From contig NZ_LXYI01000018.1 of the NCBI RefSeq assembly GCF_001650875.1, positions 1-64,000 of the forward strand: a stretch of 64,000 nucleotides of DNA, in the 5' to 3' direction. Position numbers and translations under genes: made by a program. Each line of letters starts with the position of its first letter. Positions within the stretch are counted from its first letter, which is position 1. The notes under the pieces were generated by a model, which did not search any database, was not told where the DNA came from, and saw nothing but the letters and a program-made list of their open reading frames with translations. Below, one piece after another: positions 57,712 to 64,000 of this stretch. Source of the DNA: Sulfitobacter sp. EhC04 (GTDB lineage: Bacteria; Pseudomonadota; Alphaproteobacteria; Rhodobacterales; Rhodobacteraceae).

Positions 57712-58335
57712 TTAGGTGTCCTTTCTGTTGAAGAGGTCAGGCCCGAATGTCGGCCACTGACCTTTGAAGTGCGCTGGCGGTCCGACGTCGTTGGGGTCGA
57801 TCCCGTCGGCCTCCATCTGCGCGATCGCTTCGGCCTGTTTGGCGTCGTGGTCCGCCCAGCACTCTGCGTGTTTTTCCGGCCCCCATTGCGCCCAAGTATC
57901 CTCTCTGGGGCATCGCAACTCGAAAGCCAGGCTATTGCGCCATTGATTGATGTAACTCGGCCACCACGGCACCAGCTTGCCGCCCATCCCATTGCCGTCT
58001 TTAGGTGGCGCGGCGATGTATCGGCGGATTGCCTCGCGGATTTGGTCAATTTCATCTGGGGATCCACCGCCAGTTGCGAAGGACCGAAAACCCGTCTCCG
58101 ACCAGAACAGGCTGCCGGGACCGTTGACCACATATGTCGACCAGCCGAAGCCGAATTTGATCACGCAGGGCGTGCCGTCCACGTCGATCTCCACTGGATC
58201 CGGCTGTCCTTCCTCGATCGCAAGAACGCTGCCGCCGTAGGCCCGCGTTTCCACGTCCCGCGTGACCGGCGGGACGTAGGGGCGCGGCGCTGGCTTGGGC
58301 TCGAGGATCCCGAACATATCCAGCTGAAACGACAT
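57712..58335 (-). CDS. Hypothetical phage protein
   Basis: 207 residues from MSFQLDMFGILEPKP at 58335 (TGATG with the upstream stop). Has a beta-rich core with FGFGWSTYVVNGPGSLFWSETGF and a helical C-terminus. No recognised domain. Confidence 0.55.
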   Translation of the reverse strand: MSFQLDMFGILEPKPAPRPYVPPVTRDVETRAYGGSVLAIEEGQPDPVEIDVDGTPCVIKFGFGWSTYVVNGPGSLFWSETGFRSFATGGGSPDEIDQIREAIRRYIAAPPKDGNGMGGKLVPWWPSYINQWRNSLAFELRCPREDTWAQWGPEKHAECWADHDAKQAEAIAQMEADGIDPNDVGPPAHFKGQWPTFGPDLFNRKDT

Positions 58336-58925
58336 CAGTTGATCCGCTCGCAGAGTGCGTCGATCTCTTCGACGGTGAGGGGGTCCAGCGTGCCGTCGTC
58401 GGTCGCAATGTCCCGTTGGTGATAGGGGAGGCCGTCGACCAGATCCCTTGTACCGTCGCCCAAGCCTGACCTTTGCCAAAAGCGCAGCGCGGCAAGCATC
58501 GTGGCGTGTTCGCGGTATGAGAGCGTGACCGACGTGTCGCCGACGATCCTGAAGTCATTCTCGGCCGACATTGCCGTGACGTCCTTGGCCCGTTTCAGGA
58601 TTTCCTTGTTTTCCATCTGGACCAGAGAGAGGACGACTTCACCCTCCGACGTCGCGAAGGATCCTTCTGACCCGTCTGCCAAGCGGTAGTTCCATTTCGG
58701 CGGGGTGCCATAGTCGGCCGAAATGTCCCAAATATACGCGACGTCGATTTCGGAAAGCGCCTCGACCACTTCATCCGGCATTTGGCCGTAGGCCATTTCC
58801 GGAAACGAAAAGCTGTTGGCGTCGATCTCGTCAGTGAAGGGCGCGCAAACCTTCGACAGTGCGTCGTATGCGTCCTGCGTCGGTCGCCCGTAGACGGTCA
58901 GTTGGCAATGCGTCCGATCAGGCAT
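58335..58925 (-). CDS. Hypothetical phage protein
   Basis: 196 residues from MPDRTHCQLTVYGRPTQ at 58925; overlaps its upstream neighbour by 8 bases. Acidic and aromatic core (FPEMAYGQMPDEVVEALSEIDVAYIWD) with a helical C-terminus. No domain recognised. Confidence 0.55.
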   Translation of the reverse strand: MPDRTHCQLTVYGRPTQDAYDALSKVCAPFTDEIDANSFSFPEMAYGQMPDEVVEALSEIDVAYIWDISADYGTPPKWNYRLADGSEGSFATSEGEVVLSLVQMENKEILKRAKDVTAMSAENDFRIVGDTSVTLSYREHATMLAALRFWQRSGLGDGTRDLVDGLPYHQRDIATDDGTLDPLTVEEIDALCERIN

Positions 58926-59274
58926 TTGCAATCTCCCTTCCCATCTTGCCGCCACGCTCGACCCATCCGCGCACTTTGTCCGACGATCCCCAGCTGTCCT
59001 GCGGCCACTCCTGGGCGAGATGGGCAAAATACGTCGGGATGATGCAGGTGTTCACCGCATCGGCGCGGCGCTCGGCCAGTTCCTTTTCGCCTGCGAGAAC
59101 CGACAGGAGGAAGCTGCCCGGCTTGATACCCAGCAACAGGTATCGGACCAGCCCCGGCTGCATATGGGTCGGGATCCGCTGGAGCAGCGTGTCGGTGGTG
59201 CCGCCGGCGTGTTCGATGAAGCAGGCAACCGGATCGGCTTCGATCTCTTCGGAAAGGGTGGAACGATCTAGCAT
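58918..59274 (-). CDS. Hypothetical phage protein
   Basis: 118 residues. Helical with LLQRIPTHMQPGLVRYLLLGI and YFAHLAQEWPQDSWGSSDKVRGWVE. It lies just downstream of the HNH-AP2 gene. Unknown. Confidence 0.5.
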   Translation of the reverse strand: MLDRSTLSEEIEADPVACFIEHAGGTTDTLLQRIPTHMQPGLVRYLLLGIKPGSFLLSVLAGEKELAERRADAVNTCIIPTYFAHLAQEWPQDSWGSSDKVRGWVERGGKMGREIANA

Positions 59275-59325
59275 GTGATTTTCTCCTTTGGTTGGAATTT
59301 AGATGTGAATTTTAGGTGTCTTCGG

Positions 59326-59817
59326 TCAGGCCCCCATGGCTTTCCCATGAAGGTTTTTTTTGGCTTTTGAGTACGCAATTGCCGCTTTTTCAGCGGTGTC
59401 AAATGTTCCGAGATTGATTTTCTTACCTGCGAGCTTGATGTCGGCGCGAAACTTATTCCTGCTCTTTTGGACCCCAGCAAATCCTGTGGCATTTGGAGCG
59501 GAATATTCAGAATTCAGAGCGTTCCCGGAAGACGAGATTGGCCTTAGGTTTTTCCACCGGTTGTCGCTTTTTATGCGGTTCTTGTGATCAACGAGTTTTG
59601 GAACCGGCTTTCCCATATAGGCAAAGGCGAGCCTATGGAGTTTGTAACGCAGTCCCTTGAACTGAATTACCAAATAGCCGTCCTTATCTAATGAACCGGC
59701 AATTTGACCTGCTGGCACCCTGCCGTTTACACGAACCTTCCAAGTAAAAATTCCGGTATCTGGATTGTACGCCAGTGCTTTTTTCAGGAGATTTAGGTTT
59801 TTCATATTTTGCCCCAT
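59326..59817 (-). CDS. HNH-AP2 homing-type endonuclease (second copy)
   Basis: 163 residues; an inner ATG at 59805 is also possible. HNH part (LHRLAFAYMGKPVPKLVDHKNRIKSDNRWKNLRP) and AP2-like part (ATGFAGVQKSRNKFRADIKLAGKK ... TFDTAEKAAIAYSKA). AT-richer and Lys-rich compared with neighbours, and bounded by a small gap to the downstream gene, consistent with recent insertion. Confidence 0.85.
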   Translation of the reverse strand: MGQNMKNLNLLKKALAYNPDTGIFTWKVRVNGRVPAGQIAGSLDKDGYLVIQFKGLRYKLHRLAFAYMGKPVPKLVDHKNRIKSDNRWKNLRPISSSGNALNSEYSAPNATGFAGVQKSRNKFRADIKLAGKKINLGTFDTAEKAAIAYSKAKKNLHGKAMGA

Positions 59818-59823
59818 TTATTC

Positions 59824-59964
59824 TCAGCCCTCGCCTTGATCGTCTTTGAGGCGCTTGGCCTCGCGGTAGGTGCCAACAGCGCCGAACAGGATCATGGCAA
59901 AGCCCACGATGGCGAACACGTTGCCGCCGTGCAGCATGATGAAATCTAGGGCGATGGTTTTCAC
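59824..59964 (-). CDS. 46-residue membrane peptide gene under an operator-like promoter
   Basis: GTG start with GGAGAG 8 bases upstream. Encodes MKTIALDFIMLHGG then one helix (FAIVGFAMILFGAVG) and a charged C-terminus. It is preceded by a terminator, an operator-like palindrome and a leader shared with the methyltransferase cassette. Small single-span proteins in this position can act in superinfection exclusion or lysis timing; that is conjecture. Confidence 0.6.
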   Translation of the reverse strand: MKTIALDFIMLHGGNVFAIVGFAMILFGAVGTYREAKRLKDDQGEG

Positions 59965-60012
59965 GGGTTTCTCTCCAAAATTGGTCGGGCTTCATTGCCC
60001 TATGGGATAAAC

Positions 60013-60029
60013 ATAGCGATTATCGCTAC
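60013..60029 (-). promoter_or_regulatory. Repressor-operator-like palindrome, cassette A
   Basis: ATAGCGATTATCGCTAC on the plus strand; GTAGCGATAATCGCTAT on the minus strand, matching the PL site in 14 of 17 positions. It is the most symmetric of the set and lies upstream of the 46-residue gene. Confidence 0.6.
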
Positions 60030-60039
60030 ATTGTACACC

Positions 60040-60077
60040 AAAAAAGAAATGTGGGGCCGAAAATAGTAAACGGCCCC
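60040..60077 (-). terminator. Terminator after the DUF4942 methyltransferase gene
   Basis: Minus-strand stem GGGGCCG/CGGCCCC with an 11-base loop, followed by an ACATTTC-TTTTTT tract. It separates the two cassettes, so the downstream one needs its own promoter. Confidence 0.8.
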
Positions 60078-60083
60078 AAGCTC

Positions 60084-61535
60084 TTATGACGGCTTTCTGA
60101 GATGTAGCGTTACCGTCTGGATCATGGTTCCGCTCGCCTTGAAGGATTCCGGCGGCAGATCGCGGAACGGCCCGGCCCATCCCAGATCGTTGTGATCCCA
60201 AGCCCATTTGCGGAAGGCGTTGTGCTTCCGGCTCTCGTTGACCTGGGCGGAAGCTGGGAGGATAGCGATCAGCATACCGCCCGGTGCCAGAAACTCGAAG
60301 GCGTGCCTGACGTGATCCATGTAGTGCGTGCCGTAGAACGGCGGGTTCATCAGGACGAACTCATATTTCGCCTGCGGCGTGACCTTCAGAAAATTGGCCT
60401 GAGCAATCCGCAACGTGCCTTCGGCAGCCATGCGGCCGGCTCGGCTTTTCATCACGGCGCAGTGGTCAGGGTTGACCTCGATCGCTGTGACATGCGCGCC
60501 CTTCTCGGCGGCGTGTAGGGCAATGGCGCCCTGTCCAGCCGACGGCTCCAGCACCTTGCGCCCCTTCAGATCAATGTTCTTGAAACTGCACCCATAGATC
60601 ATTTGTTCCACTACCTCGGGCGGGGTCGGGTAGAATTGCAGGTCTTTGGATAGCTCGGTCGATTTGTTGAACAGGTCAGCTTCGCCGTCGCCCTCGTCGT
60701 AGGCGTCTGCCAGAACCTCGCCGTAATGCTCGGCCAAGATCAGGTTGGCCTTCTTCACCAGATCGTCACGGGTGAACCAGAGGTGCGCATTGCCGTTCTT
60801 GAAGCCGTCGATCCTGAAATATGCGGTTTCGGTCTGTGACTGCTGTGGCCCGTAGTGGCCGCGCCGGTCACGGTCGACCGCGGCGCGGAGTGCATTTGAG
60901 CCTTCGGGATTTTTGTCATCGAGGACGGCCAGCACCCGCTCGACGTCGGCAATCGTGTCCCATGTGCTGCCGTAATTGGTGCTGCCGCTCATGTCACTGA
61001 ATGCCCGGTCGATGATGATGCGGCTGCCGATCCTGAACCCGTCATGGCTCTTGAAGCGCCGATCCAGCTTGGCAAAGCAGTTAACCAGTCCACGCCGGAA
61101 AATCATATCGGTGTCGCCGTGAAGGGTCTGGAGGGTGGCGCGCACGTTGTCGGCTGTTGCCTCGGGCACGTCGGACCTGATGGAATCGTTCAACTCCTTG
61201 AGCCCTTCCGCATCCATCATCTTGCGGATTCCCATCTGGTTCAGCAGGTGGTTCCAGATCCGGCGGTCGATGTGCTTCCGGTAGGCTTCGAGCGATTTTT
61301 CCAGATCGAAGGCGGCGCTGGGGAACAGGGCTCCAAAAGCACCGTCGTCGCCGGGCCGACCGGATGGTGCCTGGCCGACATATGAGATTGAGGCAAGCCG
61401 GTTGGCCTCGGTCCCGATCTCGTATGCCGCAGCCAAGGCTTCGGCGCTTTCGCGCATTTTCGCCAAGGCGAGGTCGCGGTGCTTGCACAGGTGTTCGATG
61501 GAACTGCGGGGGATAAGCTGCGTGTGAGCGTTCAT
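60084..61535 (-). CDS. DUF4942 / N6-adenine DNA methyltransferase
   Basis: 483 residues from the ATG at 61535 (GGAGAG upstream). The N-terminal 270 residues match a DUF4942-like domain (HIDRRIWNHLLNQMGIRKMMDAEGLKEL; ADVERVLAVLDD), followed by a class I methyltransferase with VLEPSAGQGAIALHAAEKGAHVTAIEVNP and the FVLMNPPFYG catalytic motif. A second DNA methyltransferase for the prophage, with no restriction partner in view. Confidence 0.85.
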   Translation of the reverse strand: MNAHTQLIPRSSIEHLCKHRDLALAKMRESAEALAAAYEIGTEANRLASISYVGQAPSGRPGDDGAFGALFPSAAFDLEKSLEAYRKHIDRRIWNHLLNQMGIRKMMDAEGLKELNDSIRSDVPEATADNVRATLQTLHGDTDMIFRRGLVNCFAKLDRRFKSHDGFRIGSRIIIDRAFSDMSGSTNYGSTWDTIADVERVLAVLDDKNPEGSNALRAAVDRDRRGHYGPQQSQTETAYFRIDGFKNGNAHLWFTRDDLVKKANLILAEHYGEVLADAYDEGDGEADLFNKSTELSKDLQFYPTPPEVVEQMIYGCSFKNIDLKGRKVLEPSAGQGAIALHAAEKGAHVTAIEVNPDHCAVMKSRAGRMAAEGTLRIAQANFLKVTPQAKYEFVLMNPPFYGTHYMDHVRHAFEFLAPGGMLIAILPASAQVNESRKHNAFRKWAWDHNDLGWAGPFRDLPPESFKASGTMIQTVTLHLRKPS

Positions 61536-61580
61536 ACTTCTCTCCAAAAAGGCGGGGCTTCATTGCCCTGTATGCTATTT

Positions 61581-61597
61581 GTAGAGATTTTCACTAC
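61581..61597 (-). promoter_or_regulatory. Repressor-operator-like palindrome, cassette B
   Basis: GTAGAGATTTTCACTAC on the plus strand (minus GTAGTGAAAATCTCTAC), 13 of 17 positions like the PL-distal site. It is at the same spacing from the shared 15-bp leader as the cassette A site. Confidence 0.6.
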
Positions 61598-61607
61598 TTT
61601 TGGACAG

Positions 61608-61647
61608 TGGAAAATGAAAAACCCTGCAAGTTTATTGGCTTGCAGGG
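61608..61647 (-). terminator. Terminator after the 61678 gene
   Basis: Minus-strand stem CCCTGCAAG/CTTGCAGGG with an 8-base loop, then TTTTTCATTTT. It isolates cassette B from the upstream genes. Confidence 0.85.
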
Positions 61648-61677
61648 TCTCAAGTGTTGGAGAACGTCTGGTTTCGA

Positions 61678-62190
61678 TCAGGCTGCCGCAGCCTTCGACT
61701 CCTGGATCAACTCGAGCGCCCCCAAATAGTAAAGGCATGCCTCAATCTCTTCCGGTGTCAGATTTCCGCATGCGCGGTGATCACGAATGGATTGGTTCAA
61801 ACCGATGGCGAAGATCACATGGCCATGGGTCGGACCCATGCCGTATGGCGCGTCGATGTACTGCCCGTGCCAGCGGTCATAACTCTTTGTGCCGACATAT
61901 TCGCGCCAGAGGAACCGCCCGCTGTCTGATGTCAGTACGGAGATGGCCTTATTCACGGTGAAGTGCCGATCATCGCCCGCTTCCTTGAAAGAGCCCCGCA
62001 CGTATATCACCTGCTCGGCCAGTTTGATCTTCTCGAGATCCAGGGCGGATCCGGCCATGCTGATCGCCTCGCGGCAAGCACGGCGCTGCGCTGTGAGGTC
62101 TTTCAGCGTCTTGTCTCTGGCTTCCTCCTCCGCCTTGATCTGGGCGGTCAGCCTTGCGGCCTCTTTATGCAGTTCGGTCAAGCTGGTCAT
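61678..62190 (-). CDS. Hypothetical phage protein with coiled-coil N-terminus
   Basis: 170 residues. A helical N-terminus (LHKEAARLTAQIKAEEEARDKTLKDL) is followed by a mixed alpha/beta part with YDRWHGQYIDAPYGMGPTHGHVIFAIGLN and a final ACLYYLGALELIQ. It overlaps the HNH gene by 26 bases. No family recognised. Confidence 0.55.
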   Translation of the reverse strand: MTSLTELHKEAARLTAQIKAEEEARDKTLKDLTAQRRACREAISMAGSALDLEKIKLAEQVIYVRGSFKEAGDDRHFTVNKAISVLTSDSGRFLWREYVGTKSYDRWHGQYIDAPYGMGPTHGHVIFAIGLNQSIRDHRACGNLTPEEIEACLYYLGALELIQESKAAAA

Positions 62191-62665
62191 GTGATCTCCT
62201 TTTCTGATCCCGGAATTTTATCTTGTCGGCGACGTCCATCGAGCCGACCTCTTGGTTGCAGGGCTCGCAAGCGAGGGCGAGGTTCGCGATGACGTTGCTG
62301 CCGCCGTGGACGATCGACAGCAGATGTTCGAGGGTGGGCGGGTTCTGGAGGCTGAACGGATCGCCGCAGAAGAAACAGGCGTCACCGTCGCGTTCGCGGA
62401 GCCGCGCAACTTTCGCCTCGGTCTTGCTGCGCTTGTGCCTGACGTTCATCGGCCAAGCCTTACCCTCCAGGAACGCAGCCCATGCGCGCCGGGCCGCGCT
62501 GTCAGAGAACGACAAGCCGCCCTTTTTGTTGACGTATAGGACAAAGGTGCCGCCCTTGTGCTTGATCCGGGCGATCTCGTATTCATTGGTGAGCGGAACG
62601 CTCTCGCCTCCCTGACCTTCGGCCCAACCGATGAAGCGCTTGATCTTGGCTTCTGACACACTCAT
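62165..62665 (-). CDS. HNH endonuclease
   Basis: 166 residues. Two CxxC-type pairs (DACFFCGDP and ALACEPCNQEVG) flank the HNH helix LEHLLSIVHGGSNVIANL. This is the classic HNH layout without an AP2 domain. Likely a phage nuclease in packaging, exclusion or homing. Confidence 0.8.
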   Translation of the reverse strand: MSVSEAKIKRFIGWAEGQGGESVPLTNEYEIARIKHKGGTFVLYVNKKGGLSFSDSAARRAWAAFLEGKAWPMNVRHKRSKTEAKVARLRERDGDACFFCGDPFSLQNPPTLEHLLSIVHGGSNVIANLALACEPCNQEVGSMDVADKIKFRDQKRRSHDQLDRTA

Positions 62666-62901
62666 TCGATCACCTCAAAATCATCATCCAGATTTCTTGC
62701 GGGGCGAACCAGCGGCGCAGGCCTGTACTTCGGCAGCCGGTGGTTGTCACGAGCCTGCTTGTCGCGGGGATTGGCAATCAGGTGCGCCCTCCGACCGGTC
62801 AGCTGGTGCTTGTCCCGAAGGTGCGCCTGCATTGCTTTGGCACCGGTGGTCTGCTTGCCGCAGATGGTGCAGGTGACGATGGCGGGGTTCTGTTTGCTCA
62901 T
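62662..62901 (-). CDS. C2H2 zinc-finger-like small protein
   Basis: 79 residues from the ATG at 62901 (ATGA overlap). TCTICGKQTTGAKAMQAHLRDKHQL fits CxxC-x12-HxxxxH, an unusual single C2H2 finger for a phage, followed by a basic tail. Probably DNA-binding. Function unknown. Confidence 0.65.
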   Translation of the reverse strand: MSKQNPAIVTCTICGKQTTGAKAMQAHLRDKHQLTGRRAHLIANPRDKQARDNHRLPKYRPAPLVRPARNLDDDFEVIE

Positions 62902-63881
62902 GCCAGCGCCCCCGGAAACCCGTTGTGTTCGATCCCGTCCAGCAGGCGACCGGCGCGCTTCTTGCCGACTTTGATGGATGGCCAGCCGGGCCCACCATTT
63001 TCGTTTGCCGAGCCTATACCGCCGCCAGTCTTGCCATTCGGCCAGACCGTCAGATCCTCTGGTAGAATTGGCAGGCACCGATCACGCGGCATCCACTCGC
63101 CCCACTGCTTGAATAGGAACGGCGTGCCAGCAGCCGCGCACTGGTCGCGCAATGACCGCACCCAATCGGGGTGCATCGGGCGCGCGTGCGGGCCGCTTTC
63201 GCCGCCGACGATGATCCAGTCGACGCCATCAAGGATTAAGCCACCTATATCTTGGCGCTCAAAACCATCGGTTCCTACATGGGTAGAAGCACCGGGCAGG
63301 TATGGCGCTGAGCCAAACCATTCTTTGAGGTCCACCGGCCCCAGCAGCGGTTCCATGCTCAAACCTACCCAAGGGATCCCCAGCCGCGCTTTCAGGTCCA
63401 GCAGCTTCGGAATGTCCCGGTTTGCCTCGGCCTGGTTTACGACCGTGATCATCAGGCCGACGTGGGCGGGCCATCCGGCCTCAAACCAACTGTCCGGCAC
63501 CATCTTTTCGACGTTGCCAACGCGCTTGGTCAGCAATTGGACACGGACGTTTTCGGCCAGCGCAATTTCGCGAAATGCCTCGGCTCGCCATGCTGGGTTA
63601 ACCGCGTTGTCGAACACGTCCGACAGGCTGGAACAGAAGACGCGCGGCCAGTGGCTGTGCGCCTCGTGGAACGTCGGCGCATCCCGGTTGATCTTTCGCA
63701 GCTTAGCGATCCCGCCTTTGACCTTGCGGCGCGGTGCGCCCGGCCCCCAATGCGATCCGCCGGTGAACCGCACATCGCGCGCCTCGGCATAGCAGTGGTC
63801 GCAACCTGGTCCGACCTTCTGACAGCCCTCCCAGAAATTGACCGTGAAGTCCGTCCATTCGATTTTGGTCTGGTTGGTCAT
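62898..63881 (-). CDS. Gp37/Gp68 family (DUF5131) protein
   Basis: 327 residues. The DUF5131 signature is clear: KIEWTDFTVNFWEGCQKVGPGCDHCYAEA (Cx7CxxC-like cluster), VFCSSLSDVFDNAV, VGLSMEPLLG and WIIVGGESGPHARPM. The Cys pattern suggests a radical-SAM-like or metal-binding fold. Commonly found in phages; activity unknown. Confidence 0.8.
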   Translation of the reverse strand: MTNQTKIEWTDFTVNFWEGCQKVGPGCDHCYAEARDVRFTGGSHWGPGAPRRKVKGGIAKLRKINRDAPTFHEAHSHWPRVFCSSLSDVFDNAVNPAWRAEAFREIALAENVRVQLLTKRVGNVEKMVPDSWFEAGWPAHVGLMITVVNQAEANRDIPKLLDLKARLGIPWVGLSMEPLLGPVDLKEWFGSAPYLPGASTHVGTDGFERQDIGGLILDGVDWIIVGGESGPHARPMHPDWVRSLRDQCAAAGTPFLFKQWGEWMPRDRCLPILPEDLTVWPNGKTGGGIGSANENGGPGWPSIKVGKKRAGRLLDGIEHNGFPGALA

Positions 63882-63964
63882 GCGGTGTCTCCTTTCAGGT
63901 GAGCGCAGTTGGCGGCGACCAGCGCGGCCGCGACGGGCGGGTAGGGGTCAAGTGCCTCAAACAT
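63878..63964 (-). CDS. 28-residue peptide gene
   Basis: ATG at 63964 with AGGGGG upstream; stop overlaps the DUF5131 start (ATGA). Encodes MFEALDPYPPVAAALVAANCAH and an acidic end. Very short; supported only by its ribosome site and coupling. Confidence 0.4.
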   Translation of the reverse strand: MFEALDPYPPVAAALVAANCAHLKGDTA

Positions 63965-64000
63965 GACACCCCCTTTCCTCGGCCGCCTCGGTGGTGAAAT
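63957..64000 (-). CDS. 3' end of a gene running off the window
   Basis: An open minus-strand frame ending TGA at 63957-63959, encoding ...FTTEAAEERGCHV. It overlaps the small peptide gene by 8 bases, matching the style of the block. Truncated by the window edge. Confidence 0.35.
   Translation of the reverse strand, partial: FTTEAAEERGCHV

Overview
The window is a high-GC alphaproteobacterial chromosome segment, most likely Rhodobacterales (Roseobacter group). The evidence is a suf Fe-S cluster headed by an IscR with a single cysteine, a CckA phosphorelay kinase, a recA preceded by a GAAC-N7-GAAC LexA box, and a RACo-like ferredoxin/ASKHA protein. About 32 kb of core genome (9.25-41.8 kb) sits between two partial prophages, each ending at a tRNA gene: tRNA-Gly(CCC) on the left and tRNA-Arg(CCG) on the right. 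Neither prophage is complete inside the window.

Left prophage (1-9171). A truncated virion gene carries 13 tandem 27-residue repeats. It is followed by two small structural or accessory genes, an Amidase_2 endolysin with a peptidoglycan-binding repeat, and a holin-like protein, ending at a terminator. A convergent block of about 14 tightly overlapped small genes then runs on the minus strand up to the 3' end of tRNA-Gly. Recognisable members are a MazG-like pyrophosphohydrolase, an ASCH-domain protein and a conserved phage 'ERxRQ' protein. No integrase lies at this end.

Core (9.3-41.6 kb). Housekeeping genes include guaB, rsmB, cckA, recA, alaS, typA and icd. Around them are an Lrp/SMR transporter pair, a class II amidotransferase, a sulfotransferase-like gene and a RACo-like activator. 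The Fe-S cluster runs iscR-csd-sufB-(small membrane protein)-(FkbM methyltransferase)-sufC-sufD-(two Yip1-like membrane proteins)-sufS. A TTAGAAC-G-GTTCTAA palindrome overlaps its predicted -10 box. A heme peroxidase faces it on the other strand.

Right prophage (41.8 kb to window end). The tyrosine integrase lies next to tRNA-Arg, with a long-overlapping excisionase-like gene, small regulators, and a recombination module (RecE-like nuclease, RecT, YbcO-like nuclease, coiled-coil protein). A CI-type S24 repressor faces a Cro-like gene. Rightward early genes follow: HNH-AP2 nuclease, RuvC-like resolvase, DnaB-like helicase, DUF1376 protein and a DNA methyltransferase. A long minus-strand block comes next, with a DUF4942/N6-methyltransferase, HNH nucleases, a C2H2-finger protein and a Gp37/Gp68 (DUF5131) protein.

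The most interesting signal is a family of 17-bp operator-like palindromes. They lie around the repressor and recur in front of two minus-strand cassettes 12-13 kb away. Each of those cassettes has its own upstream terminator and a shared 15-bp leader, which suggests a repressor regulon reaching well beyond the switch region.
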